Translations under genes and position numbers: made by a program
Assembly (NCBI RefSeq): GCF_016775155.1
Contig: NZ_JAEUGD010000067.1
Coordinates: 89,960 to 153,959 of the forward strand
Direction: 5' to 3'
DNA length: 64,000 nucleotides
Source: Fulvivirga marina
GTDB lineage: Bacteria; Bacteroidota; Bacteroidia; Cytophagales; Cyclobacteriaceae
Part shown: in pieces, positions 47,818-57,685 of the stretch
Numbering within the stretch: position 1 is the stretch's first letter
Layout of the letters: each line of letters begins with the position of its first letter
Notes under the pieces: model-generated
What the model saw: only the letters and a program-made list of their open reading frames with translations
Databases searched by the model: none
Told to the model about the DNA's origin: nothing

Positions 47818-47981
47818 AAATCTCTCAAGACTCCCACTGGTAGTATCCGCTTCAACCACTTTCAATCAAATAAAGGTCAATATTCTGTTTTTACTTCAAC
47901 TGATGCTCATTAAGAAGTCCATACCTCTTCAAGGCCTGTCTTTTCTCAGTCTAAAACCCTCCGTCATCTAAGAGTTACTTA

Positions 47982-48441
47982 TCAATACCCAAGGTTGAGT
48001 AGTTTCAGGTTATGAAAAAGCAAAAACATGGATTTATCATTTTCTTTAATATGTTTTTGAATTTTTGACCACATGTATAAATTCTTCTTATGCCATTCGG
48101 CAATTAAAAAGGGACCAATGGCGATAATGATGTCGTAGTTTGGCCCTGAATAATCCTGCTTAAAGGCAATGGTTTAGTTTGCTTCAAATTCCGGCATATT
48201 GGCAGTAAATACAAAACAGGCTCCAGGGTCGGTAATCAGACCTACATTGACCTCTAAAAACCCATCCACAATGTAATCTGGCACCCTTCCTCAGTAATGT
48301 TATTTTCCAGATGTAGTTCCTCATCAATGTTGTCTGAAAGGAGTATAGGATCAAGAATCGGAGTAATGCTCCATCGCCGTCACTACAGCCCGCTGTTGCA
48401 AAATAATGATAGCATAAAACCAGGGATAAAAATGGTTTCAA
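47982..48441 (-). pseudogene. Decayed lipoprotein gene with frameshifts and an internal stop
   Basis: Reading leftwards, a lipoprotein signal is seen first (PFLSLVLCYHYFATAGC, then SDGDGA). The sense then moves to another frame (ITPILDPILLSDNIDEELHL) and again to a third (IVDGFLEVNVGLITDPGACF, then VFTANMPEFEAN). After one in-frame TAA the third frame continues for about 60 plausible residues (IIIAIGPFLIAEWHKKNLYM), ending near 47982. This pattern of protein-like sequence spread over three frames marks a gene of about 150 codons broken by at least two frameshifts and one nonsense mutation. No close family was recognised. Confidence 0.65.
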
Positions 48442-48640
48442 TATTTTTATTATGAATGATTTGCTTCTCGTACCTCTCCGAAAGTATCACCCTCATTTTA
48501 TTTAAAATTTCTTTCTCTTATAAACTCTTGACAATGTTAAAAATACACACCGATGTAACTATCTGCACAGAATGTAACCTATTTACTTTCAATATATTAA
48601 CACCTAGTTTCACCTAAATTTTAAAACTATAAAAGATAAA

Positions 48641-49159
48641 ATGGATTATAACGAACCAACAAAAGTTTACCCTAAATCATTTTCTCACATTGGAATTACT
48701 GTTCCTAATATTGAAGAAGCCGTAAAGTTTTATACCGAAGTGCTAGGGCTTTATGTAATCATGGAACCTACAATAGTAAAGGAAGAAAATGAAACAGCCA
48801 TAGGTCAAATGTGCATAGATGTGTTTGGCAAGGGCTGGGGGACATTTAAAATTGCCCACCTTTCAACAAGTGATAGAATTGGTGTAGAACTGTTTGAGTT
48901 TAAAGAGAGCGAGAACCTCAAGCCTCATTTCGAGCCATTTCGCAGTGGTTTATTTCACTTTTCTATCCAGGATCCTGATGTTGAGGGTCTGGTAAAGAAG
49001 ATTGTTGATGTCGGGGGTAAACAGAGAATGCCAATCCGGGAATATTATCCGGGAGATAAACCTTATCGAATGTGCTATGTTGAAGATCCCTTCGGAACCG
49101 TTTTTGAAATATACTCTCACTCTTACGAATTACACTATTCGGCCGGGGCATATAAATAA
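48641..49159 (+). CDS. VOC-superfamily (glyoxalase/dioxygenase-like) protein
   Basis: The 172-residue protein has two beta-alpha-beta-beta-beta modules. The first starts FSHIGITVPNIEEAVKFYTE with the metal-type His; the second includes FHFSIQDPDVEGLVKKI and ends DPFGTVFEIYSHSYEL, where Glu is the usual last ligand. The family contains glyoxalases, extradiol dioxygenases and antibiotic-binding proteins. Its 3' end overlaps the convergent HxlR gene by 25 bases. The pairing suggests detoxification under HxlR control, but the substrate is not known. Confidence 0.88.
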   Translation: MDYNEPTKVYPKSFSHIGITVPNIEEAVKFYTEVLGLYVIMEPTIVKEENETAIGQMCIDVFGKGWGTFKIAHLSTSDRIGVELFEFKESENLKPHFEPFRSGLFHFSIQDPDVEGLVKKIVDVGGKQRMPIREYYPGDKPYRMCYVEDPFGTVFEIYSHSYELHYSAGAYK

Positions 49160-49494
49160 TGTTCGTCTGCAAATTCTTGTCCCCATTTATCCAAATTCAA
49201 AATAATGGGGATAAGTGATTCGCCGTCTTCTGTTAATTCATATTCTACTTTTGGAGGTGTAACAGGATAAATTTTTCTCTTCACCAAATTGTCTTTTTCC
49301 AGTGCCCGGATGGAGTAGGTAAACATCCTATTAGATATATCAGCAATGCTTTTTTGTAATTCTCCAGATCTCCGGGCACCATCTTTCAAATGAAAAAGAA
49401 TCAATGTTTTATATTTATCTCCTATCAAATGAAGAACAAATGCAAGAGAACAATTAAACTCCTTACCTTGATATTTTATCTTTTCTGACTTCAT
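49135..49494 (-). CDS. HxlR-family transcriptional regulator
   Basis: ATG 49494 gives 119 residues, the usual HxlR length; an upstream in-frame ATG at 49593 would add an unlikely tail. The winged helix-turn-helix shows the family pattern: FNCSLAFVLHLIGDKYKTLI, then RRSGELQKSIADISNRMFT and VEYELTEDGESLIPII. The N-terminal Cys in FNCS matches the redox or ligand-sensing Cys of several HxlR proteins. It converges on the VOC gene with overlapping 3' ends, and probably regulates it or a neighbour. Confidence 0.9.
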   Translation of the reverse strand: MKSEKIKYQGKEFNCSLAFVLHLIGDKYKTLILFHLKDGARRSGELQKSIADISNRMFTYSIRALEKDNLVKRKIYPVTPPKVEYELTEDGESLIPIILNLDKWGQEFADEHYLYAPAE

Positions 49495-49599
49495 ATTGTC
49501 TGTTTTTGCATTCTTAGGAACAGGGATTAACACAATACGGCAAAGGCATTTTGAGCTTATGATGGTCTCTAAGACATTCGTTGCTAACAGCAAATTAAC

Positions 49600-50358
49600 T
49601 TATACTATCAGGACTTTAATTCGAAGTATGTCTTTATAAACTTCTTTCATTTTCATAGTTCTTTTGGTATTCTTATCAATCCAAAATTCCGTATGTCCGT
49701 TTCCACTGGTATAGTCTATTCTCAAAACCCAGCAATCATATTTTTTGCCATTAAATTCAATCTCTTCACTTCTGTTTACAGCATATAGATAATATTCTGG
49801 TAAAGATTTTGAACCCGGATGGTAGAAGTTAACAGCAAATGTTTTGTCCTTTTCAAAAGGCAACATACTAAAGGTTTCCATATCCATTTCCCAATTAAAT
49901 GAATTGTTTAAATCATCTAATCTGAATGAATCTCCATCATGCTTATTCTTATCAGAGCTTGTAAAAATAGAATTACTTTCATAAATAAAGTATCTATTTT
50001 GAGCTATTAACGAATCATTTTGCATTTTATAAATCCGTTTTTATTCACTTATAGGTTTAAAGCTGTTGATATCAGACAGGATTTCACAATTTACATATGA
50101 TCCATTTGAAAGGTACCGGTTCCAAATAAATTTATAAACACCCTTTTTTTGAACTTTGGTAATTGTTCTTTCCCATATTTCCATGTTACGTTTAGGGCCA
50201 CTAATAGAATCTTGAAAATATACCAGATAAGTATTAGTAGTTTCATTTAATTGATTGAATTTCAACACCTGATTTAAGGTATTTACACTATCAATTTGTG
50301 TTTGGGCATAACCTGCAAAGGTTAATAGTAACAAGAGCACCATTATTAATTTCTTCAT
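49600..50358 (-). pseudogene. Secreted protein gene interrupted by a single in-frame TAA
   Basis: Two open stretches, 50358-50041 and 50040-49600, are in the same frame and separated only by TAA at 50043-50041. The first has a signal peptide (KKLIMVLLLLLTFAGYAQ) and 105 residues. The second continues directly (KRIYKMQNDSLIAQNRYFIY) for about 146 residues ending HTEFWIDKNTKRTMKMKEVY, which looks like a lipoprotein-sorting or DUF3108-like beta fold. The natural product would be one exported protein of about 252 residues. One base change (for example GAA or CAA to TAA) explains the break. Sequencing error or stop readthrough are alternatives. Confidence 0.75.
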
Positions 50359-50546
50359 AAAAGTTGTTTTTTAATTGTAGTCAACGGCCTCAGTTATGAA
50401 TAGTTACGCGTACTCCTCTACAAGTCAAGCATCAGTGATTATACCTTACTCTCTTTTTAATCCTCAATTTAGTTTATACTTCTTAGCCAGAACATGGCCT
50501 ACCTTAGGCATTAGAGAATTTATATAGACTACCCTCGGCAGTGCCT

Positions 50547-51230
50547 TTATTTCAGTTTAAAACTATGTAAGATCTTAACGTATTCCTTTCTTTGGTACCA
50601 ATCATTAAACACTAACTCTAATGTATCAACGGTAACGGTGCCAAAATGGAAGTCTCTGTATGCTTCCAATACTTTCAAATAACCCTCTTTATTTCTGAAT
50701 CTCTCTTTTAGTCTCAGTATCGTTGAATGGGCTGTTTTTATTACATATCTTTTATCTATCGATTGTTCCAAAGCTGCATCTCTAAAGTTAATTCTCAGGT
50801 TATCACGAACCTGATTAAGAACATCATTTTCAAAAAAACCTTGTACCATTAGGCAAGATGGAGAAGAGGTTAACCCCTTAAATTCTAAATGAAAACGACT
50901 CAACCCATTTATACTTTTTTTAATAGCCTCAATATATTCTTCGACCTTTATTTGATGAAGAGCAAACCCGTTGTAACAAGAAATTATGGACATTACCGTC
51001 ACATGTAAATCCGAATCACGGTAAAAGTATTGATTTGGTTCAATCAGGCTAATTTCTGAAAGCAACTTATGAATATTGCTTTTTACTGTATTATCTGGTC
51101 GTAATAAAAGAGTAATACCAAATCTATTGTCTCCATCCGAGTCAATTAACTCATCAACCTGATAAGAATCTGATTGTATTTTTTGAATTGAATCCTGATA
51201 TAATTTGTCATAGTGTTCTTTTAGATTCAT
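50547..51230 (-). CDS. 2H phosphoesterase (2'-5' RNA ligase-like) protein
   Basis: The 227-residue protein shows the two HxT motifs of the 2H superfamily: LHVTVMSI near residue 80 and AHSTILRL near 168. These enzymes act on 2',3'-cyclic or 2'-5' phosphodiester bonds in RNA or small nucleotides. Spacing of about 88 residues between the motifs is normal. It is flanked by the broken secreted-protein gene and the FemAB-like gene on the same strand with moderate gaps. Substrate and role are unknown. Confidence 0.85.
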   Translation of the reverse strand: MNLKEHYDKLYQDSIQKIQSDSYQVDELIDSDGDNRFGITLLLRPDNTVKSNIHKLLSEISLIEPNQYFYRDSDLHVTVMSIISCYNGFALHQIKVEEYIEAIKKSINGLSRFHLEFKGLTSSPSCLMVQGFFENDVLNQVRDNLRINFRDAALEQSIDKRYVIKTAHSTILRLKERFRNKEGYLKVLEAYRDFHFGTVTVDTLELVFNDWYQRKEYVKILHSFKLK

Positions 51231-51376
51231 TTATCTTTTCTATTGTATCCAGCTAATTTTCTTAATGCAGCCTAACAGTTGGATAAGAAAATGGTAGGCT
51301 TTGCAATTTACTTTGGTAATAAGTGTTCATAATCGGGTTACCACACTTTATTTACTACCGCACCGACTGTTATTTT

Positions 51377-52516
51377 CTATCCATTGTCTTGGGCGATTAT
51401 TTCATCACTCTGCCTGAATTTCATTTGTTCAGCTCCTTGAATTTTCGTCAGTTTTAACAAAACCCTGAAGAGTTTCTGAACCATAGAATACTTGCTATAA
51501 ATGAAATATGACATCTCTTTTGACTTATTTATCATTTTCTCTTTTGTACTATTAATTACAGCTCCAAAGTCAATCATTTTAAGCCCCTTTTCAAGGGCAA
51601 ATTCTGTCATTTTCACAAACAGTATATCATATGCATGGTAGTTGGTTTTACGGTTACGATCGAAAGCTCCATGCAACGCATTTAAATATTTTCCTGTTGC
51701 TAATGCGGCTTGATAACCAATAAATTCACCATTTATTGTGGCTATGAAGTAATGAACATTTTCTAGCTCTGTACTACTTGTAGTTAACGCTGCATTGAGA
51801 TAAAGCTTCTGATAAGGTAAATAGAATACGCTTTTTTCAGAGGTTGATATAAAGCACTTTTTTAGTGAGTTGAGTTGCCCTTTATTCAGCTGTTTATCAA
51901 TCCTTTTATACTCTCCATTTTTATTTTTAAACACCCTGATTTTACGTTTTATATTCTTATGGCTTTTGGTATAATCTTGTATAGATGTCATTGATGAACA
52001 GTCAATTATTGCGTGAGGAAGTGCCGGAAGCACTGCAGCAGACTCATACAACCCAATGTTTTCAGAATAATCATTTATGAATGTTAATAAGTTATTTTCT
52101 TTAAAATATGATAACATAGCCCTAAATACCTCTTCCGATTTTTCGGGGTCTTTCACAAAGCCGGGATTTGACATCATATCCATGCAACAACCAAACTTGA
52201 TCCATAGGTAAAATGGTATATTAATGATGTTTATTAACCCGGAAAGAAGTTTGTTATTAAAAAGGGACTTACCATAGCGCTTACACCTGATAACAATGGT
52301 AACACCAAAAAGGCTTCCGTCTTTAAATGCTTTAAGTAAAAGCGGTTTTGCATTTTCTACACTAGATTTGAAAAGACAGGCAAACACTTCCCATATACTG
52401 TTGTCCAGGTTGTAATAATTCAGGCAATCTTCAAAAACTCGGATTTCTTCACTGGATAAGCATTTATCAGATAATTGAAAAGTATATGTTTGTTTCCCAT
52501 TTATCATAGTACCCAC
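51377..52516 (-). CDS. FemAB/BioF2-like GNAT acyltransferase
   Basis: The 379-residue protein contains a GNAT_6 (CelD/BcsL, FemAB-like) domain. Evidence is KSHKNIKRKIRVFKNKNGEY near 190, and ATINGEFIGYQAALATGKYL followed by HGAFDRN and NYHAYDILFVKMTEFALEKG near 260-310, ending FGAVINSTKE. Such proteins transfer acyl or aminoacyl groups in cell-envelope, polysaccharide or natural-product pathways. It is separated from the NRPS operon by about 300 bases holding a terminator, so it is probably a separate unit. Confidence 0.8.
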   Translation of the reverse strand: MGTMINGKQTYTFQLSDKCLSSEEIRVFEDCLNYYNLDNSIWEVFACLFKSSVENAKPLLLKAFKDGSLFGVTIVIRCKRYGKSLFNNKLLSGLINIINIPFYLWIKFGCCMDMMSNPGFVKDPEKSEEVFRAMLSYFKENNLLTFINDYSENIGLYESAAVLPALPHAIIDCSSMTSIQDYTKSHKNIKRKIRVFKNKNGEYKRIDKQLNKGQLNSLKKCFISTSEKSVFYLPYQKLYLNAALTTSSTELENVHYFIATINGEFIGYQAALATGKYLNALHGAFDRNRKTNYHAYDILFVKMTEFALEKGLKMIDFGAVINSTKEKMINKSKEMSYFIYSKYSMVQKLFRVLLKLTKIQGAEQMKFRQSDEIIAQDNG

Positions 52517-52821
52517 GGACTTATTCTAAGGCTTTACCCCTGGGTTCCATGTTAGACCAAAAGTACTTCCTTAGAAGTTTTTTCAGGTTATAGTCAACAA
52601 TGTTAACCATCCAGTAATACTAAACTTACAAATGGCTATAAGCAGATATTACATACACTTCAATATAGCGATTTTTTACCAGCAACTCCATTTAAGCATT
52701 TCCTATTTTCTCCTTTCAAAACCGGAACAAACGATGCCTGTTGAAAAGGTATAAAACAAATAAAGCCAATCATCTTTCGATAATCGGCTTTAGACTTATT
52801 AATGAGGTGAAAATTTTAAAT
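52517..52821. other. Intergenic gap with the NRPS-operon terminator
   Basis: These 305 bases lie between the type II thioesterase gene and the acyltransferase gene. The only clear element is the hairpin at 52762-52791. A short AT-rich stretch next to 52516 presumably carries the acyltransferase promoter; no clear box was identified. Confidence 0.4.
52762..52791 (-). terminator. Probable terminator of the NRPS operon
   Basis: AAAGCC/GGCTTT plus AT/AT and ATC/GAT pair around a TTTC-type loop with two mismatches. On the minus strand the stem is followed by ATTTGTTTTAT. It lies 30 bases after the type II thioesterase stop. Confidence 0.6.
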
Positions 52822-53538
52822 TTATTTAATAACCAGCTGATCAATAGTAGAATTAATAATCCTGGCAATTGCATCCATTTCCTGATGAATGAAAAAATGG
52901 CCTCCTTCAAAAGTATGAATTTCACAGCTCCCTGTTGTATAATCATTCCAACCGGCTATTTGTTCCTCAGTGTGGTCATCCTCTCTTCCGGTAAATACGG
53001 TAATATCCACACCCTCCTTGTTGAACCCGTCAATACTCGGTGCAGTTTCAGCAATTCTAAAATCATTTCGAAGCAAAGGTAAAAATAACTCCAGAAGCTC
53101 AGGGTGTTGAAAAAACTCTGGAGGTGTGCCTCCCAATAAAAGTACCTCATCTTTGAACTGTTGCTCACTCATTTGATGATACTTTTTTTCTTTTTCAATG
53201 TTCATTTGTAAAGCACCTCTACCAGAAAAAAATATGTGACTTGGAGATACCCCTAACTCCTCTTTCAATCGCTTAGCCAATTGATGAGCTAATAGACTCC
53301 CCATACTATGTCCAAAAAAAGCAAATTGGGAGAATCCTATCTGGGGTGATACAATTTTATACAAATCATCTACCGCAGCATTCAAATCCGGATACAGGTC
53401 CTCTCCTATCCTCCGGCCTCTCCCTGCAAGTTCAACAGGAATAAATTCAATCTGATCATCCAACAAAGGTCTTAAACCGTTATAAATGCTGGAAGACCCT
53501 CCGGCGTAGGGAAAGGCAAACAACTTTAATCTACTCAT
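52822..53538 (-). CDS. Type II thioesterase (NRPS/PKS editing)
   Basis: The 238-residue alpha/beta hydrolase begins LKLFAFPYAGGSSSIYNGLR, the usual start of type II thioesterases, and has the nucleophile S78 in FFGHSMGSLLAHQLAKRL. The Asp (FTGREDDHT) and His (EGGHFFIH) of the triad are visible near 190 and 217. Such enzymes remove wrong or stalled acyl groups from carrier domains. It is the last gene of the NRPS operon, 55 bases after the SGNH gene, and is followed by a terminator. Confidence 0.92.
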   Translation of the reverse strand: MSRLKLFAFPYAGGSSSIYNGLRPLLDDQIEFIPVELAGRGRRIGEDLYPDLNAAVDDLYKIVSPQIGFSQFAFFGHSMGSLLAHQLAKRLKEELGVSPSHIFFSGRGALQMNIEKEKKYHQMSEQQFKDEVLLLGGTPPEFFQHPELLELFLPLLRNDFRIAETAPSIDGFNKEGVDITVFTGREDDHTEEQIAGWNDYTTGSCEIHTFEGGHFFIHQEMDAIARIINSTIDQLVIK

Positions 53539-53593
53539 TTAAATATTGGTTTTTATCTAAAAACGGACTTTCAAAAGTCTCCTTATTTTATCA

Positions 53594-55648
53594 CTAACTG
53601 GTAACAGCTCTTATAGCAAACATTTCAGCAAATGTGTAATAGATCATATTAATAATCTCCCCGGGTAAGCTAAGTGTTTTATAAAGCTTTCTCATTACCT
53701 GTTTTTCCGGAACTGGCCAAACAAACTCCAATTTGTTTACCCCAGCTCCTAAAACTTCCCTTTTTATAGAAATTTTAATATTGGTCCACTCATCACAAAC
53801 CCTAACCGTCTCATACAAGTCACCATTGACATACACCTTTACTGCCGAATTAATATCACAGAAAGCAAAGTCAGGAATTCGGGCAGTAACATCCAGTTCA
53901 ATGTTTTCGGAGGCATCAGCAACACATATAAAGGAAGAGCGTGTTTCATGTGCCCGATAATAAGCGACATCTTCATCGCAAAGAAATTCCTGAAACGATC
54001 TTTCCGCATATGGACTTTCAAGTAAATCAACAGGTTCTTTTCCTATTTTATATTCCTGAATACGAATATTTTTTATTTCATCTGCTATCTCAATTTTTTT
54101 CACCACCTGCAACGCTTTAGTCATTGCATCTACAAGTTCTATAAACATCAGCTTCTTATTTCTCGGATGTCCGAAAACACTAAAATTTTCAAACGGATAA
54201 ACCTCTGACAGAAAGTGAAGTTCATCTGAAAAGACTGCTGAAGAACGTTTGGAAAACAGTATACAGGATTTATGATATGCTTCAACCAACTCATCATCTG
54301 CATGCTTTAATGCCTCACAACAATGATGATAAAGCAAAGGAGTATCCTGGCCTACGTAATAGTTATGAATAGCCGCCTGAAAGTGAGTGATAGAAAGTAC
54401 TCTTTCCGAAACAGGACTTTCTATCGCGGACATACTGGCTGCATCTATATTCACTCCAAGTATACTTGCTATTTGAGAAGCCAAAGCCCCCATAGCCAGG
54501 TGGATACCTCTAAAATTAAGATGACAATAATCCAAGAAAAGTTCGTTTCCCGGAATTCCTTCATGACTATGTTTTTTTAGCACTTCCTGAAGGTCCACAA
54601 CCGTTACAGGACTTTCTTTTAAGATATCATTTACCAATTCTCTAATAACCGTAAATCTTCTTGGAGCACTTGTTCCTATGGCATTAATAAGGGCTTTATC
54701 TTTAAGCTGCTCAAGAAATTCCCTCCTCTGGCGTAAATCACCGATATGCTCAAAATATTTAGCCATCATTTCATATGCAAAAGGATGTTCAGTATCCATA
54801 TCCATCATTTGACCGGCTAGTTTTTTAACCTCTTCCCAACCTCCTGAAGCCTCGGCATGCAGACAAGAATCATAGGCTTCACTCCATATTTTCATTTTGT
54901 TTCCAGGTAAAAAATGGGAAACATACTCTTTCCGAGCTGGCTTAAAACCGCCAAGGTTAAACTCCGGCATCACATATAAAACCGGGATATTATATTCTGC
55001 GTTGATTCCAGTCAGGAGTTCTTTAAAATCATTTACATTACTTTTAAGGCTATCTCTAAGTGTATCCTTGATAAATTGGGTCTGCCCGGATGTCCCAACA
55101 GTTTTCTGAAGCATATTAAAGTTATAGGGTGTACCCAAAGAGCTTCCCGGTTGCCAGTTATTTCCAGCAAATACAATAACCATATCCGGATTTAGCAATA
55201 CACTTTCTGAAATAACTTCCATAAGTTGTTCAAAACGCATCCCTTCTTTGGCCAGGTCAACCACCTCAATTTTGCGACCCGGTATAGATTCTGATAGCAT
55301 CTTTTCAACAACCCGGGCAGCACAATATTCATGTGGAAAATGGGTGCATCTTGCTACAGATTCGCCAATAAGCACTATACGATATACATCTTCACTTCCC
55401 GGGGTGATAAACTCCACCTCAGACCAGTTGTCATCTTCTGAATCAAACTCCGGATTTTTTACATAATTCCCACTTATGTCATCTTTAATCCATCTCCCTA
55501 CTTTTTCCGGCCTGCTCACGGGCTCAGTAGATTTGGTTGCAGGCTCCTGTTGCTCCTCTATGAATAGTGCCAACTCATTCGAAAGATCAATCGACGCTCC
55601 TGAGTAAACAAGTTCTGCTACTTTATTTGAAGTCTCTTTTAATTCCAT
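53594..55648 (-). CDS. SGNH/GDSL-hydrolase-like protein of the NRPS operon (684 residues)
   Basis: Residues about 90-400 carry the SGNH blocks: Ser97 in VLIGESVARC, VIVFAGNNWQPG (block III-like Asn) and FLDYCHLNFRGIH (block V Asp-x-x-His). The C-terminal 280 residues are a separate region of unclear fold, with a beta-type pattern near 590-650 (FAFCDINSAVKVYVNGDLYE). No signal peptide is seen. SGNH domains are esterases or acyltransferases, so it may acylate or deacylate the peptide product. It lies 21 bases after the carbamoyltransferase gene. Confidence 0.8.
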   Translation of the reverse strand: MELKETSNKVAELVYSGASIDLSNELALFIEEQQEPATKSTEPVSRPEKVGRWIKDDISGNYVKNPEFDSEDDNWSEVEFITPGSEDVYRIVLIGESVARCTHFPHEYCAARVVEKMLSESIPGRKIEVVDLAKEGMRFEQLMEVISESVLLNPDMVIVFAGNNWQPGSSLGTPYNFNMLQKTVGTSGQTQFIKDTLRDSLKSNVNDFKELLTGINAEYNIPVLYVMPEFNLGGFKPARKEYVSHFLPGNKMKIWSEAYDSCLHAEASGGWEEVKKLAGQMMDMDTEHPFAYEMMAKYFEHIGDLRQRREFLEQLKDKALINAIGTSAPRRFTVIRELVNDILKESPVTVVDLQEVLKKHSHEGIPGNELFLDYCHLNFRGIHLAMGALASQIASILGVNIDAASMSAIESPVSERVLSITHFQAAIHNYYVGQDTPLLYHHCCEALKHADDELVEAYHKSCILFSKRSSAVFSDELHFLSEVYPFENFSVFGHPRNKKLMFIELVDAMTKALQVVKKIEIADEIKNIRIQEYKIGKEPVDLLESPYAERSFQEFLCDEDVAYYRAHETRSSFICVADASENIELDVTARIPDFAFCDINSAVKVYVNGDLYETVRVCDEWTNIKISIKREVLGAGVNKLEFVWPVPEKQVMRKLYKTLSLPGEIINMIYYTFAEMFAIRAVTS

Positions 55649-55669
55649 TCTATTTTGATTTTAAGCATT

Positions 55670-57427
55670 TTATGCAAACGTGTAGACATCACTGTTTACA
55701 TTCCTTTGTTGTACAGTACTGAATTTTTCCCCTAGAATTTTCTTGATCCTCCTTACTGTTTCTTCATTACGGTCAAAAATGTATCCGCCAAGAACGAGGC
55801 AATCGATTTCTGTATTGATAAAGCAAAGCAAAGCGTCTTCTACAGAGCATACAATAGGCTCTCCCTTTACATTAAATGATGTATTCAGTAATATGGGTAC
55901 TCCACTATAGGTTTCAAACTTCGATAATAGTTTATAGAACCTGGGATTAGACTCCAAACTAACTGTTTGAACACGTGCTGAGCCGTCCACATGGGTAATC
56001 GCCGGCATATCCATTCCTGGCTTTACCTGACAAGTTTCTAACATAAAAGGAGACTCATGATCCAGTTCAAAGTATTCAGAACATTTCTCTTTGATCACCG
56101 CCGGGGCAAAGGGCCTGAATCCCTCTCTTTTCTTTACCATACTGTTAATAATATCTCGCATATCCGGATTTCTGGGGTCTGCCAATATGGACCTATTCCC
56201 TAATGCTCTGGGGCCAAACTCCATTTTACCCTGGAACCAGCCTATAACCTTTCCATCTTTCAGACGCGTTGCTACTTCATCAAGAAGGTTCTCTTCATTC
56301 GTCGTATAATTCAGAGCCTCTTTGGTAAAGTCTCCCAGAACAACTGAAATTTGATCATTTGAAAATGAAGGTCCTGTGTATATCTGATGAATACGTGATT
56401 GAGCCGGACGTTCTCCCGTAATCTGAACATGTGCCTGACAGGCGGCTCCCAGGGCTCCTCCTGAGTCGTTAGAAGCAGGTTGAACGAACATGTTTTTAAA
56501 AGGGGTGTTTTTCAAAACTTTTCCGTTTGCTACACAATTGAGAGCAACACCTCCCGCCAGACAGAGGTTTTCAGATTCTACTTCATTATATAAGTAAGTA
56601 ACTTTCTCTATAAGAATCTCTTCCAAAACAACCTGAAGGCTTTTAGCTATATCCATATGGCAGGTATCTAAAGATGCATTCCGCTCACGTACCGGCACCC
56701 CTATCAAGTCGACCAGTTTTTCCGAATACATTCGCTTCCCTTTCATAAAGTCGAAATACTCCATGTTCAAGCTATACTGCCCCTTATCTTCCATTGTTAC
56801 TAATTTGCGAACTTGTGATGCATAATGAGGTGTGCCGTAGGGGGCCAGCCCCATTACCTTATATTCACCTTCATTGACTTCAAACCCCAGGTAAGCTGTT
56901 ATGGTACTATAAAGCAATCCTAAAGAATTTGGGAAATGTACTTCCTCAAAAAGGTCTATTTTTTTGCCTTCGGCACGCCCATAGGTTGTTGTTGCCCACT
57001 CTCCTACACCATCCACGGTGAGTATGCCTGCATCTTCAAAACCAGAAAAGAAGTAGCTACTTGCTGCATGAGACATGTGATGATCAACAAATACGATTTT
57101 CCCCTCATATCCCAACTGCTCACGAATGCTATACTCAACATTTTTGGGATCAAAATCAGCCAGATTATCTAAACGAATATTCTGGTTTTTACTCCACAAT
57201 TGCCTGGCAAACTTCTTAACAGGATCTTCATAATAAGCAATACAATCTATGTCAGATGGAGATAAATGTGCCTGTTCCAGGCACCATCGGTATGCTTTTT
57301 TAGGTAATGACGAGTCATTTTTTATACGTGTCAGCCTTTCTTCCTGAATAGCATTGATCAGTACGCCGTCCTGTAACAGACAACAAGCCGAATCATGGTA
57401 AAAAGCAGAAATTCCTAAGATATTCAT
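55670..57427 (-). CDS. O-carbamoyltransferase (NodU/CmcH/TobZ family)
   Basis: At 585 residues the length is typical. The N-terminal Kae1-like domain starts MNILGISAFYHDSACCLLQD and has the metal-binding VDHHMSHAASSYFFSG. Later motifs are LCLAGGVALNCVANGKVL and FGPRALGNRSILADPRN, which open the C-terminal carbamoyl-transfer part, and KREGFRPFAPAV. The family uses carbamoyl phosphate and ATP to make carbamoyl-AMP and transfers the group to a hydroxyl. The gene sits inside the NRPS operon, so the product probably carries a carbamate. A gap of about 260 bases precedes it. Confidence 0.95.
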   Translation of the reverse strand: MNILGISAFYHDSACCLLQDGVLINAIQEERLTRIKNDSSLPKKAYRWCLEQAHLSPSDIDCIAYYEDPVKKFARQLWSKNQNIRLDNLADFDPKNVEYSIREQLGYEGKIVFVDHHMSHAASSYFFSGFEDAGILTVDGVGEWATTTYGRAEGKKIDLFEEVHFPNSLGLLYSTITAYLGFEVNEGEYKVMGLAPYGTPHYASQVRKLVTMEDKGQYSLNMEYFDFMKGKRMYSEKLVDLIGVPVRERNASLDTCHMDIAKSLQVVLEEILIEKVTYLYNEVESENLCLAGGVALNCVANGKVLKNTPFKNMFVQPASNDSGGALGAACQAHVQITGERPAQSRIHQIYTGPSFSNDQISVVLGDFTKEALNYTTNEENLLDEVATRLKDGKVIGWFQGKMEFGPRALGNRSILADPRNPDMRDIINSMVKKREGFRPFAPAVIKEKCSEYFELDHESPFMLETCQVKPGMDMPAITHVDGSARVQTVSLESNPRFYKLLSKFETYSGVPILLNTSFNVKGEPIVCSVEDALLCFINTEIDCLVLGGYIFDRNEETVRRIKKILGEKFSTVQQRNVNSDVYTFA

Positions 57428-57685
57428 ATGTACTAGAGATAAGTGTTAAAGTATATTTCATTGCCTCTAAAAGAAGCAATAGAAAACCCACTGCCTATAT
57501 GGGTAACTGGTTAAATAATAGTTACAAAATTGTTTAAATAGCCAAACCATTACTCTGTATTATTAAAAGAAACCGCTATAATATAATAAGCACTGTCCAA
57601 CGTTTCCTGGTGAGGCCTTATGTGTAGCTTGAAGTTTACAAATTATCTTAACGTTAAAGAATAATATTGTACTTCATTGTTAAAA

